Of a DNA stretch of 64,000 nucleotides, positions 16,061 to 23,974 are shown in pieces. Numbering within the stretch: the first letter of the stretch is position 1; each line of letters opens with the position of its first letter. The notes under the pieces are model-generated. The model saw only the letters and a program-made list of their open reading frames with translations, was not told the origin of the DNA and did not search any database. Both the position numbers and the translations under genes were made by a program. Where the stretch lies: the NCBI RefSeq assembly GCF_004217145.1, contig NZ_SHKR01000019.1:62001-126000 (forward strand). Reading direction: 5' to 3'. The stretch is from Kribbella rubisoli. Lineage in GTDB: Bacteria > Actinomycetota > Actinomycetes > Propionibacteriales > Kribbellaceae.

Positions 16061-18168
16061 GCCTGCAGGAACTGATTGACTCGGCGTCTGCTTTGTCCAC
16101 CGACGAAGTCGTCACGCTCGCGCACTCCCGAGACGTCGTACTGCCGGGCAAGGCCGGCACGATGGCGCTGATCACGCTGGACAACGGGCACGACCACACC
16201 AAGCCGAACACCTTCGGGCCGAAGGGTCTGGGGTCGCTGAACGCCGCTCTGGATGCCGCGCTGGCTCGCGACGAGATCGTCGCGATCGGCGTCACCGGGA
16301 AGCCGTTCATCCTGGCCGCGGGCGCCGACCTGAGCGGCGTACCGAAGCTGGCCGATCGGGAGCAGGCACTGGCGCTCGGCAAGATCGGGCACGGCGTGAT
16401 GCGGAAGCTGGTCGACGGCGGCAAGCCTTCGTTCGCGTTCGTGAACGGGGTTGCGCTCGGCGGCGGGCTCGAGGTCGCGCTGCACGCGACCTACCGGACT
16501 ATTTCGGTTGCCGCGGGCATGCTGTCGACGCCGGAGGTCTTCCTCGGGCTGATCCCGGGCTGGGGCGGCAACTTCCTGCTGCCGAACCTGATCGGCGCGG
16601 ACAAGGCGGTCAAGGTCGTCGTCGAGAACGCCCTCAACCAGAACAAGATGCTCAGCGGACCGGAGGCGGTGAAGCTCGGCATCGGCGACGTACTGCTGGA
16701 GTCGGCAGACTTCCTCGAGCAGTCGCTGCTGTGGGCTTCGAAGGTGCTCACGGGCGCCGTCGTTGTCGAGCGGCCTTCGGTTGACCGGGGCGAGGCATGG
16801 GATGCAGCTGTTGCCCGGGGCAAGGCTTTTGCCGACCTGAAGGTCAGCGGAGCGGCGCCGGCGCCGTACCGGGCGCTGGAGCTGATCGCGGCGGCTCGCG
16901 ACAACGACCGGGACCGTGGGTTCGCCGCGGAAGACGAGGCACTCGCGGATCTGATCATGAGCGAGGAGCTGCGGAGCGGGCTCTACGCGTTCGATCTCGT
17001 GAACAAGCGGGCCAAGCGGCCGGCCGGTGCGCCGGACAAGTCGCTGGCGCGGCCGGTGACCAAGGTCGGGGTTGTCGGCGCGGGGCTGATGGCCGGCCAG
17101 CTGGCGCTGCTGTTCGCGCGGCGGCTCGAGGTTCCCGTCGTACTCACCGATCTCGATCAGGAGCGCGTGGATCGCGGCGTCGGGTATGTGCACGGTGAGA
17201 TCGACAAGCTGCTCGCGAAGGGGCGGGTGCGCTCCGACAAGGCGAACCAGCTGAAGGCACTCGTCACCGGGTCGGTCGACAAGGGCGCGTTCGCGGACGC
17301 GGACTTCGTGATCGAGGCCGTGTTCGAAGAGCTGCAGCTGAAGAAGACGATCTTCGCCGACCTGGAGAAGATCATCCGGCCGGACGCGATCCTCGCGACG
17401 AACACCTCGTCGTTGTCGGTGACCGAGATGGCCGCGGACCTCGAGCACCCGGAGCGGGTCGTCGGGTTCCACTTCTTCAACCCGGTCGCGGTGCTGCCGC
17501 TGCTGGAGATCATCAGGGCTGACCGGACCGACGACGCTTCACTGGCTACTGCGTTTGCGGTTGGCAAGACGCTGAAGAAGTCGTGTGTGCTGGTGAAGGA
17601 CGCGCCGGCGTTCGTGGTGAACCGGCTGCTGACGCGGTTCCTGGGCGAGGTCAGCGCGGCGGTGGACGAGGGTACGCCGATCCCCGAGGCCGATCGCGCT
17701 CTGTCCGCGCTGGGCCTGCCGATGCCGCCGTTCGTGCTGCTGCAGCTGGTCGGGCTGCCGGTGGCGCTGCATGTCGCGGAGACGATGAACCGCGCGTATC
17801 CGGATCGGTTCGCGGTGTCGGAGAACCTGGCGAAGGTTGTTGCTGCAGGCAAGAGTTCGTTCTATCTGTGGCCGGAGGGCAAGCCGGTCGTGGATCCGGA
17901 GGTCGAGGCGCTGGTAACGGTCGGCGACAAGCCCTCCACCCCCGACGAACTCCGCAACCGCGTGCTGACCGCCCTGGCCGAAGAAATCAAGATCATGCTC
18001 GACGAGGGCGTGGTCGCCGAAGCCCAGGACATCGACCTCTGCCTCCTCCTCGGCGCCGGCTGGCCCTTCCACCTAGGCGGAATCACTCCGTACCTCGACC
18101 GAACCGGCATCTCCGAAAAGGTCAACGAATCCCGCTTCCTCCCGCGCGGCGTAGCCGGCCTCGCCTAA
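16057..18168 (+). CDS. fadB: Enoyl-CoA hydratase / 3-hydroxyacyl-CoA dehydrogenase fusion (FadB/FadJ)
   Basis: 703 residues. The first ~220 residues are a crotonase-fold hydratase with the oxyanion segments ILAAGADLSGVPKL and NGVALGGGLEVALHATYRT and the catalytic glutamate region TPEVFLGLIPGWGGN. After a linker comes an NAD-binding Rossmann fold starting near residue 330 (KVGVVGAGLMAGQLALLFAR), the hydroxyacyl dehydrogenase motif around VVGFHFFNPVAVLPLLEII, and a duplicated C-terminal helical domain. Together with FadA it converts enoyl-CoA to acyl-CoA plus acetyl-CoA. Codon style changes abruptly near 17930, from G-ending to C-ending third positions over the last 240 bases. The protein remains intact and in family. 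Confidence 0.96.
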   Translation: MSLQELIDSASALSTDEVVTLAHSRDVVLPGKAGTMALITLDNGHDHTKPNTFGPKGLGSLNAALDAALARDEIVAIGVTGKPFILAAGADLSGVPKLADREQALALGKIGHGVMRKLVDGGKPSFAFVNGVALGGGLEVALHATYRTISVAAGMLSTPEVFLGLIPGWGGNFLLPNLIGADKAVKVVVENALNQNKMLSGPEAVKLGIGDVLLESADFLEQSLLWASKVLTGAVVVERPSVDRGEAWDAAVARGKAFADLKVSGAAPAPYRALELIAAARDNDRDRGFAAEDEALADLIMSEELRSGLYAFDLVNKRAKRPAGAPDKSLARPVTKVGVVGAGLMAGQLALLFARRLEVPVVLTDLDQERVDRGVGYVHGEIDKLLAKGRVRSDKANQLKALVTGSVDKGAFADADFVIEAVFEELQLKKTIFADLEKIIRPDAILATNTSSLSVTEMAADLEHPERVVGFHFFNPVAVLPLLEIIRADRTDDASLATAFAVGKTLKKSCVLVKDAPAFVVNRLLTRFLGEVSAAVDEGTPIPEADRALSALGLPMPPFVLLQLVGLPVALHVAETMNRAYPDRFAVSENLAKVVAAGKSSFYLWPEGKPVVDPEVEALVTVGDKPSTPDELRNRVLTALAEEIKIMLDEGVVAEAQDIDLCLLLGAGWPFHLGGITPYLDRTGISEKVNESRFLPRGVAGLA

Positions 18169-18194
18169 TACCCCCGGCGCAGGACAGTGCTGTT

Positions 18195-18226
18195 GGGCGT
18201 TTGAGGGGTTAACCCCTCAAACGCCC
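18195..18226. terminator. 32-bp perfect palindrome at convergent junction (bidirectional terminator)
   Basis: GGGCGTTTGAGGGGTT is followed immediately by its exact reverse complement, giving a 16+16 palindrome with no spacer. It lies between the convergent fadB and HExxH genes. The core GAGGGGTTAACCCCTC resembles the arms at 10869-10945, and another near copy, AGGGTTCACCCCTTGA, overlaps the end of the next gene around 18255-18270. It probably ends transcripts from both sides; a protein-binding role is also possible. Confidence 0.6.
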
Positions 18227-18259
18227 GGCGGTCCCGAGATACAGCGGGCCGTGCAGGGT

Positions 18260-19564
18260 TCACCCCTTGAACTTCTTGGCGCCGGCTACTACCTGGGCGG
18301 GCGTCAGGCCGGTGTCTTTCTTCAGGACCGAGGGGCCGTGTTGGGACATGTCGGTGTAGAGGGCGGCCAGCTTTTTCTCGCCTAGTTTGTTGGCCAGGTA
18401 TTCGACTATCCACCAACTGGTGCCGTAAGCGCGGTCTGCGTCGGCATCGAAGACGGTGGTGTCGGGGAGCGCGGTGAGCTTCGGAAGGTACGCCGACTTC
18501 ACGCGCTTGCGGTACGGGTCGACCGACCAATGCGGATCGTCCTCGATCGAGCGGCAGCGGACGTACTCCGCCATACCCTCGACCATCCAGATCGGCGTAT
18601 AGATGCCGAGCGTCGACGTCGCGACGTGCGTCATCTCATGCACGAGCAGATCCTTGTCGAGGCGCTTGCGGAGTGCAGGATTGACCACGATGCGACTGCC
18701 GATGGGCGCGCCGATCGGCTTCCCCAACTGCTCGCCTTCGAAGAGCGTCACCGCCTTTGCCGCGATCGTCCAGCCGTCCCCGGTCCCCGCGGTCCAGATC
18801 GTCGACATGACCCGGTCCTGCGGCATCGCCACCACCAGTACGGCGCCGTTCCACGGTCGGGCCCAGTGCTTGCGGACCGACTTCACCGCCTTCTCGGCGA
18901 CCTGCGCGACCTTCGTACCGAGGCTCGCTTCCCGCTTGTCCACGACAACGACGACCGTGCCACGCCGTACCACCTGGACCTCGTCGAAGTCCCACGGCTG
19001 CCGATGACCGTCGCGGCTGAGGTTCTCGTCCGTGCCGATGTCGTCGACGAGCACCCACGCCGAACCCCGCTGGACGAACGTGTACCCGAGGTCGGTCTGC
19101 ACCGGCCGCGGATCCAGCCGCACCAACTGGTACCGCATCATCACGCGCGTCGAGAACGTCGTCGGCCCGAACTTCGCGACCAGCCCCGGCACCGGCCGGA
19201 ACGCATCGGCGGTGAAGTACTTGAGCGAACTGAACCCGAACTTCCGCAGGTTCACGAACAGCAGCCGCTCACGCGCGACCAACTCGGCCTGCTTCGGGTC
19301 GACCGAGGCCAGGAAGCCCTTCAGGTCGCCCTTGAGTACGGCGGCCGACCGCCGGGCCAGCACCGCATCGATCGCCTGCTTGCGGGCCAGCTCCTCAGCC
19401 GGAGAGAGCTCCCCCGGCGCCGGCGAAGTCGCCCGCGTCGCGACAGCGGCGACCGCGCTGCCACCAGGTTCCTCGCCGTTCCGGGCCCGTACGACAACAA
19501 CCGCGCCGGACGCAGCGAGCGCCAGCGCGGCAACGCCTGCGAACAGGCGTTTCGGGTGATTCAT
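18260..19564 (-). CDS. Membrane-anchored HExxH (peptidase MA-like) protein, paralogue 1
   Basis: 434 residues. One hydrophobic segment after a short basic start (KRLFAGVAALALAASGAVVV) acts as signal anchor or signal peptide; the rest is extracytoplasmic. Residues 60-280 form an NTF2-like or accessory region shared with two neighbours. The gluzincin signature HEMTH (His309, Glu310, His313) is followed 16 residues later by Glu329 in WMVEGMAEYV, matching the three zinc ligands plus catalytic Glu of peptidase-MA-like enzymes. Peptidase activity is inferred, not shown. Paralogues lie at 21184 and 22610. A perfect hairpin overlaps its ribosome-binding site. The gene is convergent with fadB. Confidence 0.8.
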   Translation of the reverse strand: MNHPKRLFAGVAALALAASGAVVVVRARNGEEPGGSAVAAVATRATSPAPGELSPAEELARKQAIDAVLARRSAAVLKGDLKGFLASVDPKQAELVARERLLFVNLRKFGFSSLKYFTADAFRPVPGLVAKFGPTTFSTRVMMRYQLVRLDPRPVQTDLGYTFVQRGSAWVLVDDIGTDENLSRDGHRQPWDFDEVQVVRRGTVVVVVDKREASLGTKVAQVAEKAVKSVRKHWARPWNGAVLVVAMPQDRVMSTIWTAGTGDGWTIAAKAVTLFEGEQLGKPIGAPIGSRIVVNPALRKRLDKDLLVHEMTHVATSTLGIYTPIWMVEGMAEYVRCRSIEDDPHWSVDPYRKRVKSAYLPKLTALPDTTVFDADADRAYGTSWWIVEYLANKLGEKKLAALYTDMSQHGPSVLKKDTGLTPAQVVAGAKKFKG

Positions 19565-19572
19565 TGGTGATC

Positions 19573-19612
19573 CCCTCGGATGGTCGGCTGATCCTAGCCG
19601 ACCATCCGAGGG
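19573..19612 (-). terminator. 17-bp perfect hairpin between permease and HExxH paralogue 1
   Basis: CCCTCGGATGGTCGGCT (19573-19589) pairs perfectly with AGCCGACCATCCGAGGG (19596-19612) around a 6-nt loop. It starts six bases after the permease stop on the minus strand, as expected for a terminator. It also reaches into the GGGGA that serves paralogue 1 as ribosome-binding site, nine bases before its ATG. Readthrough mRNA would therefore have that site partly closed. Confidence 0.7.
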
Positions 19613-19618
19613 CGACGA

Positions 19619-21097
19619 TCACGCCTTCTGTGCCTCGCCGGTGCGCTCCTCCACGCCGACCCGGCTGCGCCGGTAGCCGTACAGGGCGTAGATGGCGAAG
19701 CCGATCACCATCCAGATCAGGAACCGGATCCAGGTCTCCAGCGACAGGTTCAGCATCAGGTAGATGCAGATGAGTGCTGCCAGGATCGGGATCACCGGAT
19801 TCCACGGCACGCGGAACGACCGCTCGATGTCCGGCCGGCTCTTACGCAGCAGCGGAACGGCGATCGACACCAGCGTGAACGCGGCCAGCGTGCCGATGTT
19901 CACCATCTCTTCCAGCTTGCCGATCGGGGTGACCCCGGCGATGATCGCGACGACGATGCCGATCCCGATCGTCAGGCGGTACGGCGTACCCCACTTCGGG
20001 TGCGTCTTGCCGAGCTGACGCGGCATCAGGTGGTCGCGGCTCATCGCGAACACGACGCGCGCCGCACCGATCATCAGCGTCAGTACGACGGTGGTCAGAC
20101 CGGCGACCGCACCCGCGGAGATCAGCGTCGCGAAGCCGCCCCGGCCGACCGACCGGAACGCCTCGGCCAGCGCCGCTTCACCGTTGATGTCGGTGTACTT
20201 CACCATGCCGGTGATGACGATGCAGACCAGCACGTAGAGAACCGTGCAGATGGCCAGCGAGCCGATGATGCCACGCGGCAGGTCGCGTTGCGGGTTCTTC
20301 GCCTCTTCGGCCGTGGTCGCGACCACGTCGAACCCGATGAACGCGAAGAACACCAGCGAGGCGCCGGACACCAGGCCCATCACGCCGAACGCCGACGGGG
20401 CGCCGAAGACGGCCTGGATCAGCGGGGTGGTGAGATCGACGTGCGCGTTCGGCGACGGGACGCTCGGCGGGATGAACGGCGACAGGTTCGAGCCCTTGAT
20501 GTAGAACAGGCCGGCGATGATCACGAACAGCACCACGAACAGCTTGATACCGACCAGCACCAGGTTGACCCGCAGCGACTCCTTGATGCCGATCGTCGCC
20601 AGTGTCGTCAGCACCAGGACCAGGATCATCGCGAGCACGTTCACATGACTGTCCGGCCCGATCGACGACGGCCAGCCCAACCCGATCTGATCGAGGAACA
20701 ATGCCGCGTACGTCGACCACCCCTGCGACACGACGCTTGCCCCGAGCATCAGCTCGAGCAGCAGGTCCCAGCCGATGATCCAGGCAAAGATCTCACCGAG
20801 CGAGAAGTACGAGAACGTGTACGCCGAACCCGACACCGGCACGGTGGACGAGAACTCGGCGTAGCACAACGCGGCCAGCGCACAGCAGAACGCGGCCAGC
20901 ACGAAGGACAGTGCGATGCCCGGCCCGGCGTACAGCTTGGCGGCACGCCCGGTCAGGGTGAAGATGCCGGCACCGATGATGACACCGATGCCGAAGACGG
21001 TCAGGTCTATCGCGGTGAGGCGTTTCTTGAGCTGGTACTCCGGCTCGTCCGTGTCGGCTATCGACTGCTCGATCGTCTTCTTCCGCACAAGACTCAT
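19619..21097 (-). CDS. APC-superfamily cationic amino acid permease
   Basis: 492 residues, about 12-14 hydrophobic segments, the length of CAT-type permeases. The APC signature follows a charged N-terminus: KRLTAIDLTVFGIGVIIGAG with IFTLTGRAA, then YAEFSSTVPVSGSAYTFSY. The mid-protein FFAFIGFDVVATTAEEAKNP, with its Glu-Glu, is typical of the CAT/YfnA group that imports lysine, arginine or other amino acids. The exact substrate cannot be told. It is inserted between HExxH paralogues 1 and 2, all on the same strand, so uptake of peptide breakdown products is an attractive but unproven link. Confidence 0.9.
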   Translation of the reverse strand: MSLVRKKTIEQSIADTDEPEYQLKKRLTAIDLTVFGIGVIIGAGIFTLTGRAAKLYAGPGIALSFVLAAFCCALAALCYAEFSSTVPVSGSAYTFSYFSLGEIFAWIIGWDLLLELMLGASVVSQGWSTYAALFLDQIGLGWPSSIGPDSHVNVLAMILVLVLTTLATIGIKESLRVNLVLVGIKLFVVLFVIIAGLFYIKGSNLSPFIPPSVPSPNAHVDLTTPLIQAVFGAPSAFGVMGLVSGASLVFFAFIGFDVVATTAEEAKNPQRDLPRGIIGSLAICTVLYVLVCIVITGMVKYTDINGEAALAEAFRSVGRGGFATLISAGAVAGLTTVVLTLMIGAARVVFAMSRDHLMPRQLGKTHPKWGTPYRLTIGIGIVVAIIAGVTPIGKLEEMVNIGTLAAFTLVSIAVPLLRKSRPDIERSFRVPWNPVIPILAALICIYLMLNLSLETWIRFLIWMVIGFAIYALYGYRRSRVGVEERTGEAQKA

Positions 21098-21183
21098 CTG
21101 CGCCTCCTCGACTGCGTCTTCTCAAAGACAGGGACGGAACCCTTCGAGGTTGCCCCTCTGACAGCGCGAGGTCAAACCGCCAC

Positions 21184-22542
21184 TCAGCGTTGCGGCGTGT
21201 ATGTTGCCAGCGACGTCCACAGAGTCGCTTCGGTGAGGCCGGTCCGTTCCATCAGGATCCGGTCCCGCGCGGCCTGGTCGGTACCGTTCGTCGCCATGTC
21301 CTCGTACAGGTCCTCGACCTTGTCGAGCCCGATCCGCTGGACGAGGTACCGGACGGCGAGCCAGCTCACGCCGTACACGTCGGCGGAGTTCTGGTAGAAG
21401 CCGGCGTCGCTCGGCAGCGAAGACAGTTGCGGCAAGGCCTCGTCGATGACCTCCTGCTCCCACTTGCCGACCTGGCCGGGTCCGCTGATCGCCTCGATCC
21501 CCTTCCAGGACACGTACTCCGCGGCGCCTTCGGCCAGCCAGAGCGGCTCGTACCCGCCCAGGTCCGCGGTGTCGACGTGGGTGATCTCGTGCGACAACAG
21601 GATCTCGTCGACGCGGTCGCGCTCGTTCGGGTTGATCACGATGTAGCCGCCGGCGACCGTACCGTCGGCGGTGTCCTGACCGGGCAGCGAGGAGAACGTC
21701 GAGCCGGTGCTGGCCGCGGACTCGATGTCCTCATCGGCGAACCGCGCGTCGCGTACGTCGGTCTCGTCGAGCGCGATCACGAACACCGAGCCGTCCCACT
21801 TCCGCGGCCAGTACGCCGTCACCTCGTTCAGGCCCTCGGTCGCGGCGGCCACGATCGCCCGCCCGCGTTTCGTGTCGCCCTTCTCGACCACTACGAGTAC
21901 GCGCGGCCCGCGCTGCACCTCGATCCGGCCCAGGTCCCAGGCCTCGCGATGCGCGCCCGGGCCGAGGTCGGTGTCCAGGTCGTTGTCGTCGGTGAGCAGC
22001 CAACGGCCGGCCTTGGAGATGAACGTGTAGCCGAGCTCGGTCGTCACCGGCGTGAAGTCGACCTTCGGGATCTGGTACCGCATCAGCACCCGCACGAGGT
22101 ACGTCGTACCGCCGTGGGCTCGTACCACGGCCGGGTTGAAGCGCTCCTCGGCCTGGCTGTACCCGACCTCGCTGAAACCGATCTCGACCAGGTTCGCGAA
22201 CAGGATCCGCTGCTCGGCGCGCAGCTTCTTGTCGGCCGGATCGACATCGGCCAGGAACTCCGCCTCGTTGCCGGTCTGCACGGCCTGCGCGCGGCGGAGC
22301 AGGATCGAGTCGACGGCGAGCCTGCGCGCGGCGATCTGGGCGGCGACCCGCGACGGCTTGGTCGCCTTCGGCGTGGTCGGGGTGGCGGTCCGAACGGCCG
22401 TCGGGCGGTTGCGGGCGTCCTGCTCACGCTGTTCAACGGTGTAAACGACGCCGCCCGACACCAGGACCACGGCCAGCACCAACCCCAGCCAGCGGCGGGG
22501 GCCGGTGGGCGGCGGCCCTGTTTCAGGCGTCGTTGCACTCAC
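21184..22542 (-). CDS. Membrane-anchored HExxH (peptidase MA-like) protein, paralogue 2
   Basis: 452 residues. A short N-terminus ending in GPRR precedes one transmembrane segment, WLGLVLAVVLVSGGVVYTV, at about residues 18-36, followed by an extracytoplasmic body. Blocks shared with the neighbours include FLADVDPADKKLRAEQRILF, TTYLVRVLMRYQIPKVD and VLVVVEKGDTKRGRAIV. The metal site is HEITH (His318, Glu319, His322) with Glu338 in LWLAEGAAEYV. All expected ligands are retained, so it is probably an active zinc hydrolase, though the substrate is unknown. It lies between the permease and paralogue 3, about 67 bases from the latter. Confidence 0.8.
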   Translation of the reverse strand: MSATTPETGPPPTGPRRWLGLVLAVVLVSGGVVYTVEQREQDARNRPTAVRTATPTTPKATKPSRVAAQIAARRLAVDSILLRRAQAVQTGNEAEFLADVDPADKKLRAEQRILFANLVEIGFSEVGYSQAEERFNPAVVRAHGGTTYLVRVLMRYQIPKVDFTPVTTELGYTFISKAGRWLLTDDNDLDTDLGPGAHREAWDLGRIEVQRGPRVLVVVEKGDTKRGRAIVAAATEGLNEVTAYWPRKWDGSVFVIALDETDVRDARFADEDIESAASTGSTFSSLPGQDTADGTVAGGYIVINPNERDRVDEILLSHEITHVDTADLGGYEPLWLAEGAAEYVSWKGIEAISGPGQVGKWEQEVIDEALPQLSSLPSDAGFYQNSADVYGVSWLAVRYLVQRIGLDKVEDLYEDMATNGTDQAARDRILMERTGLTEATLWTSLATYTPQR

Positions 22543-22609
22543 TTCGGGTTGGTTCCCCTCCGAGTACCCGATGGTCGCAGACGGGTTACCCTAACCGACC
22601 TTCCCCGCT

Positions 22610-23947
22610 TTAGGCTGCCGCAGCAGCCTTCAACGCGGTGAAAAGTCCCGTCTCGGTCATCCCGATGTGCTCGAGCATGATCCGGTCGCGTTCCTTCTGG
22701 GTCGAGCCCATCGCGGCGAGTTCGCGGTACAGCGTGCCGACCTCGGTCCCGCCGAACCGCGTGAACAGGTAGTCGAGCGCGAGCCAGGACAGCGGATACG
22801 AACTGTCGGCCTGGTCGAAGAAGGTCGCGTCCGCGGGCAGGCTCTTCGCCTTCGCGAGGTACTTCGTCCGGACGTCCTGCCGGTACTGCGGGATCGCGAG
22901 GTTGGTCTGCCCGGCCATCGGGAGGAACTCGACGTACGTCGCGGCGCCCTCCACCATCCAACGTGGCGCATACGGACCGTACGGCGCCGTCGCGACGTGG
23001 GTGAACTCGTGGGCGAGCGTGCGCGCGTCGACCTTGTTGCGGTTGTACGGGTTGATGACGACGTACGAGTCGGCCCGCTCGCCCGCGCCGGTGACCTCGC
23101 CGGGCAGCGTGCGGTACACAAACGTCGCCATCGCGATCGCGTCCTCGGCGTTCATCGGCTGGGTGTAGTCCGCGCCGCGAACGACCTTGTCGTCCAGCGC
23201 GATCACGACACCGGAGCCCTTCCAGCCGCCGGGCCAGCTCTTGGTGACCGCTTGTACCGCGCTGGTCGACATCGTCACCAGCTTGTTCGCGAGCGCGTCC
23301 TGGCCCTTCTCGACGACGACCAGCACGCGCGGAGCCCGCTTGACCAGGACCGGACCGGTGTCCCACGCCTCCTGGTGCGAGCCGCGCGGGAGGCGCTTGT
23401 CGATGTCGGTGTCCGAGACCAGCATCCAGGACCCGTTCGCACGCTGGGTGAACGTGTAACCGAGCATCGCGCGGACCGGGACCAGGTCGATGCCGCGGAT
23501 CTGGTAGGTCATCGCGACGGCGACCAGGTACGTCGTCGGGCCGTCCTTCTGGACGATGCTGTCGTCGTACTGCTGGGCCAGCTGCTGGTACGTCAGCTTG
23601 GCGAAACCGAACTGGCGCAGGTTCGTGAACAGGGTCCGCTGGCTCGCGACGAGACGTGTGTTGGCGGGGTCGACGTCGGCGAGAAACGCGGTCTCGTTGC
23701 CGGCCAGCACGGCCTTCGCGCGTCGCTGCAGTACGACATTGACCGCGGCGGTGCGAGCAGCGAGGTCGACGCTCGCCGTACTGGCGGCGTTGTCCACCGA
23801 GCCGTCGGCCCGCTGGCTCGAGCGATGCAGGGCCAGACCGCCCACGACTGCGGCGCCGACCAGGACCAGCGACAGCAGGATCGGCCACACGCGGCCGGAC
23901 CGCCGTCGGGCGGCACCGTGACGGCTGTGCCGCCCTGCCTCAGCCAT
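22610..23947 (-). CDS. Membrane-anchored HExxH (peptidase MA-like) protein, paralogue 3
   Basis: 445 residues. A basic N-terminus (RHGAARRRSGRVW) precedes the transmembrane segment PILLSLVLVGAAVVGGLAL. The shared block AVLAGNETAFLADVDPANTR near residue 80 and LVPVRAMLGYTFTQR are recognisably the same domain as in paralogues 1 and 2. The metal site is HEFTH (His313, Glu314, His317) with Glu333 in RWMVEGAATYV; AEY of the other two is ATY here. It starts 27 bases after the dxs stop on the same strand, so it may be read through from dxs. Confidence 0.8.
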   Translation of the reverse strand: MAEAGRHSRHGAARRRSGRVWPILLSLVLVGAAVVGGLALHRSSQRADGSVDNAASTASVDLAARTAAVNVVLQRRAKAVLAGNETAFLADVDPANTRLVASQRTLFTNLRQFGFAKLTYQQLAQQYDDSIVQKDGPTTYLVAVAMTYQIRGIDLVPVRAMLGYTFTQRANGSWMLVSDTDIDKRLPRGSHQEAWDTGPVLVKRAPRVLVVVEKGQDALANKLVTMSTSAVQAVTKSWPGGWKGSGVVIALDDKVVRGADYTQPMNAEDAIAMATFVYRTLPGEVTGAGERADSYVVINPYNRNKVDARTLAHEFTHVATAPYGPYAPRWMVEGAATYVEFLPMAGQTNLAIPQYRQDVRTKYLAKAKSLPADATFFDQADSSYPLSWLALDYLFTRFGGTEVGTLYRELAAMGSTQKERDRIMLEHIGMTETGLFTALKAAAAA

Positions 23948-23974
23948 GGTCCTGGGTCCTGGCCGGTGAAGTGC

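Noticed and set aside
18195..18226. Attachment site or mobile-element end
   Set aside because: A single palindrome between convergent core genes, with no integrase, transposase or direct repeats nearby. A terminator explains it better.
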